Positions 12,001-23,600 of a DNA stretch of 64,000 nucleotides are shown piece after piece; position 1 is the stretch's first letter; the number at the start of each line of letters is the position of its first letter. The notes below the pieces were generated by a model. It was not told the DNA's origin. It ran no database searches and saw only the letters and a program-made list of their open reading frames with translations. The DNA lies in contig FLMG01000368.1 of the NCBI GenBank assembly GCA_900088475.1, positions 87,655 to 151,654 on the forward strand. The letters are read 5' to 3'. Made by a program: the position numbers and the translations under genes. Origin of the DNA: Hyphochytrium catenoides. Lineage: Eukaryota > Sar > Hyphochytriomycetes > Hyphochytriales > Hyphochytriaceae.

Positions 12001-15000
12001 GCGGTGGAGAGCAGGCACACTCAAACGTCGTCCTTCTCCGATCTTACGCACACTTTAGGAAAGGACTTGCCATGGAGTTTATTGCTCTAAAGACAAACTT
12101 CATGAACCTCACTGCGTCTGCGCAGCAAGAGAAGCTCAAGAACAAAGAGCTGGCGGAGGAGCTACTGACTGTCATAAACCAGAAGCAGGCAATCTACCTT
12201 TCTCAATAGACCTCTCTTTTGGGGTTTGCTCCTTTAATGAAGCTCTTATCGCTTTTGTCTGCCCGTTTTCCCTTCAGCTGCTTTGAGTGTAGCCTAACAT
12301 GCCTCCTTTTGTCCTCCTTCCTCTAGGTGCTTTCTCGACAAAATGAGGACTTGGAGCGCTCTCTCCAGACCCTCAAGGGTCAGGTGGCAGAGGCCAAGGG
12401 GGAGGTAGAGGCGCTTAGAGTCGGTAAGGAGGAGATGGCGTCGGAAGTCAAGCACCAGGCTGAAGCTACAGAGACACTCAAACGAGAAAAGGCCAAGGTT
12501 GGTTGTTGCAGGAGGACCGACATCTCTCTTTCTCCTGTTACTTTGTCCTCCTTTCTTTGACAGTATTTTTTCTCTCGTTTGACCTACTCTCTCCTATTCA
12601 CATATAATGCAAACATGCTCTTGACTTCTCTGATGGCTTTTCCTACTCGGCTGACCGCCTCTCGTAGCTGGAGCTTCAGCTGGAAGCAGCTACTCTCGAG
12701 TTCCAGAGTCGAAAGCTGGAATATGACAAGACCTCAATGGATCAGAGCAGAGAGAAGGATAGTGAAGCGCAATTGGTGCGAAAGGCGATGGAGGGAGAGT
12801 ATAAGAAACTTAGTCAGGAAAGAGAGGCTCTTGTCAAGAAACTCAAAGAGGTATACTTACTCTCGAGCTACCAAGTCTCGTATCCAGTCCCGCTGGCACT
12901 TCATCCTCTTGTGTGTATAGGACCTTTACGTATGTGAGGGTGTTTCTTGTGGCTACATCGCTGCTTATCCGGCTGTGCTTGTGCCTTTCTTTCTCGCTCT
13001 CTTTCGCTTCCTCTCGGTATCTCTTCAAGCCTGGAGTCTCCGTCTCTGCCCCTGACTTTCTGGGTGTCTCTTCCTTGCCTCCCTTTTGCGCTGTATATGA
13101 CTTCTCTCACATGTCCTGCAAATACTAAAACGATTTGTCTTCATGCGTATAACGTCCACCTCTATCCCACAGGCGGAAACAGAGAGTCGCTCGCGTCAGC
13201 GGCGAATTACCGAACTGGAGACAGCTATGGCCCGAAAGAGTGAGGATGTTTTGGAACTAACTGGGAAGGCAGCAGCGCTAGGAGAGTCACTCAACTCACT
13301 GCAAGAGAGCTATAGATTGAAGCTGTTGCACTTTCTCACGAGTGATGAGGAGGGAAACAAGGCTAAAGAGAACGTAAGGGAAGCTAGAGCCATGACGCCA
13401 GGTAAGAAAGAAAGCGTCCCTCTTTGTCTCGCCCATCCTCCTTGTTTTCTGCCTGGCCCTTCTGCATTGGCGGTTGGTCTTCGTCTCTAGCGTTTTCATG
13501 AGATTCTTGTTGTTCCTCTCTTTGATGTCATGGTTTTCGGCTTCCTGCTTCCTGCTTTGGGTGCTCTGAGCAATGGTTATCCCACTTCGAGAAGTAGATA
13601 CATCATCACCTCTCTTTTTCTGATATTTAATTCGATATGTTGGACCAGCTGGAGAGACATCTGCCAGTGGCAACTCAATTCCCGCAGCCTGGGCGAAGTA
13701 TGCATCCGAGGCCAAGGAGGGCAAAGCGGAGGCATCCGCGAATGTGCAGCGCCAGGAGCTGTTGAAGGAGCTAACGCTCACCTACAAGGCCAAGGAAGTA
13801 GAGCTCCAGGCTGCACTAGAGAGGTACTCGTAGGACTGTTTCAGGACATTAGACAAGATACATTTCTTGCTAAATAGCCGCTTGCTCTCTAATACTCTCT
13901 CTTCCTGCCTCCAAGTAATTCTGNNNNNNNNNNNNNNNNNNNNNNNNNNNNNNNNNNNNNNNNNNNNNNNNNNNNNNNNNCGGACAAAAGTATCCTTTTA
14001 TCTTTCCCATTGGTCACACATGTGTCTCATGGTGTTCGCGTTGCGGTGTAGTCTACGTGCCAAGAACAGTGAGGTGACGCGTAAGAATCGATTGCTCTAC
14101 GAAACCTTCGAGAAGATGAAGTATGTGCTAGAAGACCAGGTATTGGCAATTTTTCCACCCCTTGTCTCTGATGCTCTTGTTATGCCCATTGTCGGGCCCT
14201 AATGGCTCGAAAAGCAGATGCCTTGATCATTACCTCCAAACATCTTCCCTAATCTGAAGGTGATTCCTCTATTCTGTTGTCCCTCAAAATAAATGAGAGA
14301 GCTTCATCTTTCTCCGTTGCCTAATGAGAATCTCTTCTGTTGCTTTCCTGATAATCATCATTCGCTTGGTCAACGCGACTCTGCAGAACTCGGGAGAGAA
14401 GCTACCCAATTTACCTCCGGAAAGCGAGCTGAAGGCGGCTGGGCCTACTGAGCTAGAGGCAGAGATGGAGAGAGAAATTGTATGTCTCAAGAAATTGTCT
14501 TCTTGGACCTTTCTTCTCTTCGCTTACCGTTTTCTTACGAAGTTTCCCTTTTTGCCCTGTATATCAATGAATGGATTCCATAGTTTTCCTGCTACTTCTG
14601 CTTCTGAAAGAGCTTTGATGGCGGATTTTGATCTCGCCCCTACTTGGGCGGGGCATTTATACATCTGTTGGCTCTAGCTTCTTAGTGCTTACACTCCTCT
14701 TCCCATCTTTATTATCGGCATCATTGACCGGGCACCTCTTTGCAGACCATTCTTAGGGAGAAAGCTCGCCACTTGCAGGCTGAAGTTTCAATGCAGCAAG
14801 AGAAAGGGCTTCAAATGGCCGAACAGTTCAAAGGGACCGTCTCAGGGCTAGAGGTAGAGGATCGTTTTGTGCTTTTCTCCATGCACTGCCGTCACATCAG
14901 CCTTTTGGGTTACTTTTTGCCTCTGCTTGCCTCAATAACGTAGTGTTTCACAATGGCCTTGCTTCTCACATACCGCACACTGCAGGCGCGCTGTGCGAAG

Positions 15001-16492
15001 TTGAACAACCAAGTGGAAAGTCTTAGAGAAGAGAATAAACGACTGTTCGGGGATCTTAGTCGCTTCGGTAAGCAAGGCGTCCAGACCGTTTCTCCTGCAC
15101 TCAGCTCGTGTTACTTTTGATGGCTTGGTCGCCCTCTGAGCAAGGTGTTGAGGGAGTTCTTCCCCCTTTCCCGCTGCTTTCTAGCGGGTGGATGCCTTCC
15201 TGCTCATGTGACGGCCAGCTTTTCACGCTCTCTTTCCTGGTGGTCTGATGAGCTGTGTCTCTCTCCCTTCCACAACCTCCTTGTGCAGGGAACAATGAGA
15301 GAGGTTCAGACCCGGAGACCCTAAAGGAGCTGAAAGAACTGCAAAAGACCGTTCTGAGTCAGCTTGAAGAGATCAAACAGCACCGACCAGGTTCACGATT
15401 TCATTCTCTCTCAACTGTCCAGCTATCCTGTGTCTATGCCCGCCAACTATCCTACTTCCGCCGCACTGCCGTTTGGAGCATAGCTCTTCTATGATCCACT
15501 CGGCTAAGATTTGACCCTTTTTCAAGGTCCTCGCATGCGAAGTAATCTCATTTGCCCTAGAGCACTTACTGTTTCCAACTCATCTCTTTCTCTGTGTAAC
15601 AAAGTTCATTGATGCTCGCGAATAGTCTCCTAATGATCTTGCCATGCCATTTCTTTAGCTGGTTCTTCAGCTGGCGCTAACCACGACCGGCAAGAAAGAA
15701 GTCCCAAGAATGAGAGGGAGACGGAAGAGCTCAGAAGAAAATTGAAGAGACTAGAAGAAGAGAATGAAGGGCTCCGGTCCGAGAATAGCAAGCTCCATAG
15801 CGATATGGAAGGGCTGAAGACAAGAAGACCCTCAAACGCTCCGTCTGGGGCCGCTCAGCAGGGAGATGACGGACAGGTAGAGGCTGCTCGATCGCTCTCT
15901 TTCGGTGATTGCACTTCCATATTGAAGTCCTGGCATTCTGTCATATTCAAACTTCTGAGATGCACATATTCAATGCTGCCCATCCTTCGGGAAGAAGAAA
16001 TATCCTGCGCAACTCGTTTATCCCTTACCCCCTCTTTCCTATCTACAGAAGAAGCGTATTGAAGAGCTCCAGAAGGAGAATAGCAGCCTCAGGACAAAGC
16101 TTCGGGAGCACGAAAACGTGGCAAGGGTGAGACGCTTACGGCCAGCCAAATACTCGGAGAGACCCCCGCACTGGCTGACGAGAATTCTTCGCGTCGTGGT
16201 CCCCTGTTGGTTCTCCCCTGCTTCTTGTCTAGGACAAAACCTCTATGGCTGGATTGGATGAGAATCAAAAGTTTGCCAAGTATGTCTCTCAGGTCGCCAT
16301 GCTGGAAGAGGAATTAGAGCAAACCAAGAAGTTCCTAAAGGTCCGGTGCCTATTTCTTTCTTCCTTTCCTATCACCGCCTCAAATGACTCGATTTTCCCC
16401 ACCTTGCTATAAACTGACTCTGCCAGGCGACTACTGTCAAGCTCACCAAGAGAATAAAGGACCTGGAAGCTGAGTTAGCAAAAGCAAAATGA
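8101..16492 (+). CDS. Kinesin-like (P-loop-less) coiled-coil protein, CCDC78-like
   Basis: About 26 exons, near 1,140 codons. Exons: 8101-8131, 8265-8341, 8503-8613, 8781-8848, 9069-9330, 9459-9515, 9618-9886, 10099-10222, 10387-10531, then coiled-coil exons to TGA 16492. The first nine trace a kinesin motor fold: EFDRIFKP (F-D-R-V-F), SLLEGVNCSIIVVGSSATDK where the P-loop should be, ECYDEVINDLL, THAASLFKLII (switch I), VNLPCSEKL (for DLAGSE), LNKTMLTLRTI, FAPFSSSKMTHLMQ and LGGNSITACLAF. The nucleotide-binding residues are lost, so a non-motor role is inferred. From 10865 on it is long heptad-rich coiled coil. The segment EEEKLRLSRALLDLQMQS resembles the DUF4472 region of animal CCDC78, a centriole-amplification protein. 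An in-frame ATG at 7930 is an alternative start. One intron (12189-12326) is GC-AG. The N run lies in the intron after 13823. Confidence 0.8.
8975..9009. repeat. (TCTG)n tetranucleotide microsatellite
   Basis: Nearly nine perfect TCTG units within the intron 8849-9068 of the kinesin-like gene, extending its pyrimidine-rich tract. Confidence 0.95.
13924..13980. other. Assembly gap (57 N)
   Basis: A run of 57 undetermined bases between the exons 13649-13823 and 14052-14139 of the kinesin-like gene. The flanking exon phases fit each other (AG|T), so the gap probably lies inside one intron. A small exon could still be hidden. Confidence 1.
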
Positions 16493-16700
16493 AGCTAAAG
16501 ACTGGACGTGCATAGACGTTCGATGGTTCCTTTCGTACTTGGGATTGATTTATAGCAGTGTACGGACGAGTGCGTGACGGAAGGTTGCACTCTTTCGTCC
16601 ACAGCCCTGTGAAGGCTGGTGAGGAGATATACGCGTCTCCTACTTCTACCTTCTACATATTGATTCAGAGAAGCGGAGAGAGCGGAACATGCTATACTAC
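16493..16700. other. Convergent 3' intergenic spacer
   Basis: Short spacer of 208 bp between the stop codons of the kinesin-like gene (+) and glucose-6-phosphate isomerase (-). It probably contains both 3' UTRs. No AATAAA is seen on either strand. Confidence 0.6.
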
Positions 16701-19700
16701 TTAGTATTTAGCCAGATACTTCTGCAGCAGCGCCGTCGTGGAGGAGTTGAAGCCCTGGATGGACCCAGTTTCTGCACCTCCTGTCCCCCTGCTTTGCTGC
16801 AACTGGCCCCTGACTTTTTTGGCTAGGACCTTTCCAAGCTCCACGCCCCATTGGTCAAAGGAGTTGATGTTCCAGATGAGCCCTTGCACAGCGGTCCGGT
16901 GCTCATACAAGGCGAGCAGTTGTCCTGTGCTATATGCATCCAGGCGCTGGAAGAGAATTGAAAGAGAAGGACGATTGCCAGGGAAGAACTGTAGCAATTG
17001 AGTTAGTATATATGTCATGCCAGCTGCTGCAGTTTTGGCTGTTGGTATGCCTCTTATACTCTTACTTCCTAGTCCTGTGGCCCTTATGTACCAATAAATT
17101 CTCTTTATTAGACCATCCCTTGTAAGTCTGCCGTTACCTAGTATTCGCCTTCGTCCCATTCTCTGGCACTTCTCAATCCTTCAGCAGTATCCCCACTCTC
17201 ACCTTGTGCGGGCGGAGCTCCTCAGGAACGCCTTCCTTCTCCAATTCCTCCATGGTCTTTCCATATGCGAGCGCATCGGGTTGCGCAAAGAAGTTTGACA
17301 TCAACTCATCATGGTTGGATACCGCCTGCCAGTAACGAAACGGTCGGAAGTGTCAACTCTTACGTTCAAAAGGGCTAAAAAAGACGGTGACATTGCTATC
17401 GCCCTCGGGGAGAGGTCAGGTCATAAACTATTATGAAAGGTCCCTAGTTACCTGTCCGGGAAGCTTGATAGGCTCTTGAGACACTGCATACCCGATGAAG
17501 TCCGCTGGAATGACTCTTCCTTGGTGAATCAGCTGATAGAAGGAGTGCTGTCCATTTGTTCCAGGTTCTCCAAAGTTGATCTCTCCCGCTTCAAACTTCA
17601 GCTCCCTCCCTTCTCTATCGACTCTTTTCCCGTTGCTTTCCATGTCCACTTGCTGGATGTGCGCAGGGAAGCGGAGAAGTGCCTGAGAATAAGGCAGCAG
17701 AGCCCTAGCGGCATGCCCTAGGAAAGAGGAATTCCAGACACCAACAAGGCCCATAACGACTGGTATGTTGTTTCTGAGTGGTGCAGAGAGAAGATGCTCG
17801 TCTATAGAGGCAGCACCATCCAGGAATTTGCGGAGAATGTCATAACCATACTGGATCGAAAGAGGACATACTCCCACCTGAGCACGCATGCAAGGAAAGA
17901 CGTAAGTAAACGGCCATGAAGTACGCATAAGAGATAGGGATGATCTAATACAGGCCGAGAGAGGGATATTACTCAGGGCGCCGAGTAGAGCAAGAAAGGA
18001 AAACCAATCAGATAATACTAGGTGCGCGGACAGAAGGTGTACACAAGGGAGTGCACCGAAATGCTTACCGCACTGCAGACTGAGTATCGCCCTCCTACCC
18101 AGTCCCAGAATCCAAAGACATTTTGGGAGTCTATTCCAAACTCAGATGTGAGCTTCAAATTAGTGCTCACAGCGGCCATATGGCGCGCCACTACCGCTTT
18201 AGGATCCTGGCCCTTCAGGCCCTGAAGTAGCCAATTCTTCAGGGTGCTAGCGTTCAACATGGCTGCGAGAAAGAGGGTCCAATAATATTTGACACATGAC
18301 AGCAAAGGGTGAGTATGATAGGTGATAGACCACGAGCTACGCGTGGTAAAAATGACACTCCAAACTTCCTTCCCTCCCACACTCCTCCTGTCTGGCTGCA
18401 CTTATTCTAGATTCCCCTTTGGCCGCCATTGCCCATTGCAAGGCTTACAGATAGGTGCCAAGTTAATCAGCAGAAATGGAGGTGCTCTCAAGTGAAGGGG
18501 TTTCTCCCGTTCGATCCAACTTACTTTCTGCGGTCGTGAATGTCTTTGACACGACAATGACAAGGGTCTCCTCGGGATTCAGGTCCTCGGTCGCCCGTGC
18601 CACATCTACAGGGTCCACATTTGCCAAAAAACGAAGGCGACGACCTTCGGCGGCCGCCCGGGCAGCTGGATCGTGTCGCAAAGCCTCATAGACGAACTCT
18701 GGGCCCAAGTAGCTCCCGCCAATACCAATCGAGACGACGTTCTTTAGAGGTTTGCCCGTGACTCCCTATGTGCAAACGCGAGAGAAGTACATATTGTTCA
18801 AAAAAATAAATAAAGGAAAGCTATAGTTCAGGATAAATAAATAAAGGAATGTTTTAGTTCAGGCCGGAAATGATTGTAGATGACGAGGCAATTAAAGGCT
18901 GCACACTTCAAAAGGAAGACACATAAGAAAAGCCTCAGTATTGATTGTAATGTCCGGCAAAGAGAGAATCAGAAGCAGCCCAAGTAAACGAGGAATCCAG
19001 ACCTTCCAAGATCCTGAACGGATGCTGTTGCTGAAGGCTTGGATTCTGTCAAGAACTTCATGTACGTCCTTCACTACATTCTTTCCGTCCAGTTTCATGA
19101 CCTATTATAAGAATGAGACGTCCATCCTGTTAAGCATAGAATCTCTCCTCCCCGTGGTAGGCTTTTCTGACCTTCTCCTTTGGGGCTCTGAGGGCCATAT
19201 GGAGGACCGCCCTGTTCTCGGTGTTGTTCCATTTAGCACCGTCAGCTATGGCTCTCTACACGTCAGGCAAAAGGTGATGGGAGAGATAACGAGTCAGCTG
19301 GAGCGGTGTTAGGTAAATAAAGCTTATCATACCAGCTTTTGCTTTAGCTCTGCGACATCTGCAAGTTCAAATAGTAGGTCCTAGATGGCATATACGGCAA
19401 AGAGGAAAGGCTGTTGTGAGGCTCTCTGACCGGTTGCCCACAGTACCTTTGCGCGAGGTGAAATAGACATGGTAGACCCTGAGCTACCTCTACCGCACTT
19501 TTACCTTACCAGAGTCTCCAAGTTCGCATTCTGCCGGGAGTAGTCCAGGTAGATACCGTCATGGTCTGCGGTCATCACCTTATTACGCTCCTCATCCTGC
19601 GCAGATTTTCTCAATAGCAGTTTAGGCGCTAAATAACAATCTTAACGCGTACCTTAAGCAGGTCTCTAAGGTGCTGAGCCCTGATGGTCTCCGCATGAGC

Positions 19701-19739
19701 CTCAAGGCGCTGCCAGATGTTAGTGTCTTTGATAGACAT
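16701..19739 (-). CDS. GPI: Glucose-6-phosphate isomerase
   Basis: Interconverts glucose-6-phosphate and fructose-6-phosphate. Ten exons join in phase to exactly 556 codons with the stop: 19739-19653, 19596-19510, 19380-19333, 19255-19172, 19101-19013, 18765-18525, 18262-18069, 17877-17452, 17326-17203, 16988-16701. Family hallmarks in order: [50 protein letters not shown] (first SIS domain); SKTFTTAET, split by an intron; [70 protein letters not shown]. The length is normal. There is no obvious targeting extension, so a cytosolic enzyme is likely. A CAG acceptor-like sequence just before the ATG hints at an intron in the 5' UTR. It is convergent with the kinesin-like gene and divergent from the next. 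Confidence 0.96.
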
Positions 19740-20642
19740 GATTCTGACAGATATAAAAACAGCGCCGATCAACCCTTAGCAATATGTATGAAACCTGCAG
19801 TGACACCTTGAAGGCAAAAACCTCACTTACTGGATGTCGCTCACAAGGTAGGAGGCGTCTGAAGATCAATCGGTCTCTAGTCTGCAAGGTGTAGAAAAGG
19901 TCGGCTAGGAGCGCGATGTCGGCGAGCTTCGTGACTCTCAAGCGCTGAGCGAATGAGGAAGAAAACGGACAAATGATGAGAATCTTTGACCGTGACGGCT
20001 TCCGACTCGATCCTTGGGACCCACAGGAGACGCAAACCCACACCTTTCCTGAAAGAAATCAACTTGAAGGAAACATTCATTAGACCTTATTACCTTGATA
20101 TTTGCGGATCTACCTGAACGTTTCACGAAGCAATCGCGGAGGATTCCCTAGTACTTGGCAGGTGTGTTTGCTTGAATACTGTATCTTGTGATTGTCAGAA
20201 TGAGCGGAAAACAATAGGGAAAGGGCCTGTCTATGAAGCAGGAGATCTGACCTGCTGTACACAGCCGAATGCTACAACGCACTGTACAGCATGGAAGGTA
20301 CAACGAGTCCCGGAGGTGTACTGGATATTGTCCTGGGGTAGCTGTGTGGGCACAATGAGGAGCGGAGTGTCCTAGAGATTTGCACCCGATCCCAGATGAA
20401 GCTTTTGGCTAGTCTGGAAGAGCTCATCAGAGAAGTATGAACTTTATATTTACCGGCCAATCTCACCCTACATAAGTTCAGCTGAATGCTGACCTTTCAG
20501 ACTGCTAACCTCCGCTGCGCAGGTCTGGGCCCCGATGCAGCTCCCTTAGTGGTAATATTAGACGTTAGTTCATGACCGGGACTGGCGGTCCGCTGGAGCA
20601 GCGACTCTATCTGGAGCCCATGCCTCTGAGAGAGGGGAGCAG
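19740..20642. promoter_or_regulatory. Divergent intergenic region (GPI / GH16-M14)
   Basis: About 900 bp between two divergent starts, presumably holding both promoters and any 5' UTR exons. I see no convincing TATA box, ncRNA or repeat. Short open frames on both strands show no family features. Confidence 0.45.
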
Positions 20643-23600
20643 ATGACGCCCAGCCTGCCTGGGACGGTCAATAATATGGGGGAAGGGATGTGGAGAGGAC
20701 GGCCGCGACAGGGAAAGCCTAGTCTCCATTGGCTACTATGGGTGGGGGTCTATATATTGTGCTCTCTCTGCGTGGGGGAAGCACACCCAGATGGCCTGGT
20801 CCACGATGGCCGCCACTCTCGTTGTAAATGGGTAATCAGCTGGGAGGACTCATTCCGCCCAACATCCCTACCTGGTGTACAAGAACGTGGCCTTTCTGAG
20901 TCAGCATCCATCCAAGGACGTGGAGTGAATGGCACTGAAGGAAAGTACCAGCTACGTACTTTTTGGGATACGCCGGCTCTAGAGGGCATTGAGGAGAGGG
21001 TCACCGTAGAGGGCAATCAGCTCTTTATTCGATCTGGAGGTAGAGGCGCTCTTAATGTCAAACGCACGTCGTATTCCCTTACATGGTCTAAAATAGATTT
21101 GTGGAAGGCAAACAGCTGCAGGACGTGGTCCTCACCTCGAAGGCGATCAAAGACTCCAAGTACCACCGGTACGGACGAGTCAGGGTCCGCGCTAGGGTAT
21201 CATTGGTGGGTGTGCTTTTGATCCTCCTAGGTTGCATCCCTGCCGCCACTGATTGCTTGTCTTATCGGGTGGACCGCACTGTGTTAACTTTTTTAGAATA
21301 CGAGCTCAAGCGCAGTTTTGTGGCTCGTACCCGCAGAACCGGCGGGGACCCCAGCCCTGAATGGAGATAGGATCTTCCTCTTTTCCTATGAGCCTGCAGT
21401 CAACCCCAAAGTCCTGCGAGTTGGGGCGCTCGCGGGAGGAGAGCTTCGCCAGAGCGAGCCGTTCGAGATACCTTGCTTGGAGGTATAAGGAAGTGCAAGT
21501 AATGCTAACGTTGAGCTGTGACTTGCATCACCGTCCATCCTTCGCACTCTTTACCTAGACGTATCTCCGTTTCCCCCTTGGTAATTCATCTTTCATCGGC
21601 TTTGTCCGTCCAACTCTCAAGTGGTTGGTGTCGTTGTTGGCTATCTACTATCTACACTTCAAGATCTTCACCACTGACTACGCCTTTGGTCTAGACATTT
21701 GGGGAGCAGACTCACACCTTTGAACTTGTTAAGGAGGAACCTTATCTAAGGTGGTACCTCGACGAACGGTTGCTCTACGAACTGCACCGATCAGAGAGCA
21801 CCTTGATTACAGAGAGACTGCTAGGTAAAATTACCCGGGAATGGAAGGGGGGTATTCGATGTTTACGTAGGGTTTTTTTCAATGCTTGATCCCCACAGGA
21901 TTTCTAATAGCTCGCTCGATGTTGGACGAGGAAAGAGGGGAGGGCTTCGAAATGGGAGGGAGGGCTATGAAATAGGAGGAGTACAAAGGGAAAGCACACT
22001 GGGTAATGCAGACAGACTAACAGCGGCGTGCAGATAAAGAGTTCCGTATTGCAATGGGACTATCTTTTCTGAAGACGATGAGAGCCGCAGGTGCGCTAGA
22101 AGTTACTGTCGCCTCCCAGTCTATCTTGAAACCTCTTTGTTTCTATTCAAGGATGCCGCTGCTGCGAAATAATGGCCCGCCCAACTCTCCACATCTAGCC
22201 CCAGAGAGTCAACTCATTCTTGAGCGTGTCGAGGTTTGGGAACGAGAAGACCTGACTGGAAGTTGTTCTCCGGACTGGCGAGCTAAGCCGCATCAAGGCT
22301 GCAAGAACTACTCTACGGCTGACCTGCGTCCAGGTGGTGACTATAATCCAAGCAAGCAATCTGCCGTGAAGTTTCTTTTTCATCAAACATTCACTTATAT
22401 CTCGGCCCTTGAGTTGATCTTGCTTGTGCGGAGATCAGTCTTACTTTTGACAAATCACCACAATTAGTGCGCGTTATCTTGCATCTGTGGCGCTTGGTCT
22501 ACCGAGTTGTTCGCTAACGCCAATTGGTCCTGTCCTGCTGTGTATGCTATGACTGTTTCTTAGTGCCAGTCCAGCTAGGTAGCCTTAGGGGTTTTCTGAC
22601 GGTAGAAGAGATTGGAGCCAGACTTCGAGACTTTCGAGACGCTTTCCCGTCCGTGTCTCAGCTTTGGCCCATCGGCAAATCCGTAGAGAATAGAGACATT
22701 CTCGCCCTTTGTGTAGGTCTATGTGATTCAACTCTGCTAGACGTCGCTCCTGAAGTCCCTAAGATGCTCTTTACTGGTCAGCACCACTCTCGAGAGGTAA
22801 GCCTGCTTTAGCATTATCAATATCAATGAAACACTTATTTAAAAATACTGACGTTACTCACTTGCGCTGTCTAGCCCGTATCATCTACAGTTGTAGTGCA
22901 CTACCTTGCAGTCCTCCAGCATCGTCTCCAAAAGTAATAACCGGTTCCATTCAATCTCTTTGTGCTGTCCGCCTTCTTTTTGGAGAATGTCGAGACTGCA
23001 TGGTGACGTCTTTGTTGGCTGCTTACACTTGCTCTCACGCGTTCCTTTGACCAACTGAGTGACCCTCAGCCCAGCAGCAACTGACGTCAAAAGTTATTTT
23101 TCTCAGCCACGACTTGGAGACCATAGCACTGCTGTCGTCAAGACAAGTTTGGTTCATTCCTCTTGTAAGACACCAGCCATTACTTCATTGCAGCTTTTCC
23201 GGTCATCATCGTAGGGGTTCTACACCTTACTGTTTGCCTGCATGCCATTCCGGTCACCCGAAATGAACATTGCTAACAACAATATTCACAGGTTAATCCA
23301 GACGGGTACAAGTGGAATGAGCTAAACCTATTCAAACCGGGCCAAAAAGATCAGGATGGAAAGAGAAAGAATAATAGAGAAACCTGCAGTGGAGAAGAGC
23401 TGAATTCTGGTGTGGATCTTAACCGAAACTATGGGTTTTGTTGGGACGCCGACGAGATTGGTAGTAGTACAAAGCCCTGTGAGGAGGTAAGGACAAGCCG
23501 TGGAAAAGAGAGACACTTCGTGAAGAGCAATTCCTGGTAAAGGGACCTGCTTGTGGACCACTCACCGATAGATCTCGAGGGTACGGATTGATTTCGACCG

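Noticed and set aside
13296..13781. Minus-strand open frame of 161 codons
   Set aside because: It is antisense to phase-matched coiled-coil exons of the kinesin-like gene and has no recognisable motif.
20643..22470. Treating the GH16-like part as a separate gene
   Set aside because: The reading frame continues in phase into M14, there is no room for a promoter, and M14 would lose its secretion signal; kept as an alternative only.
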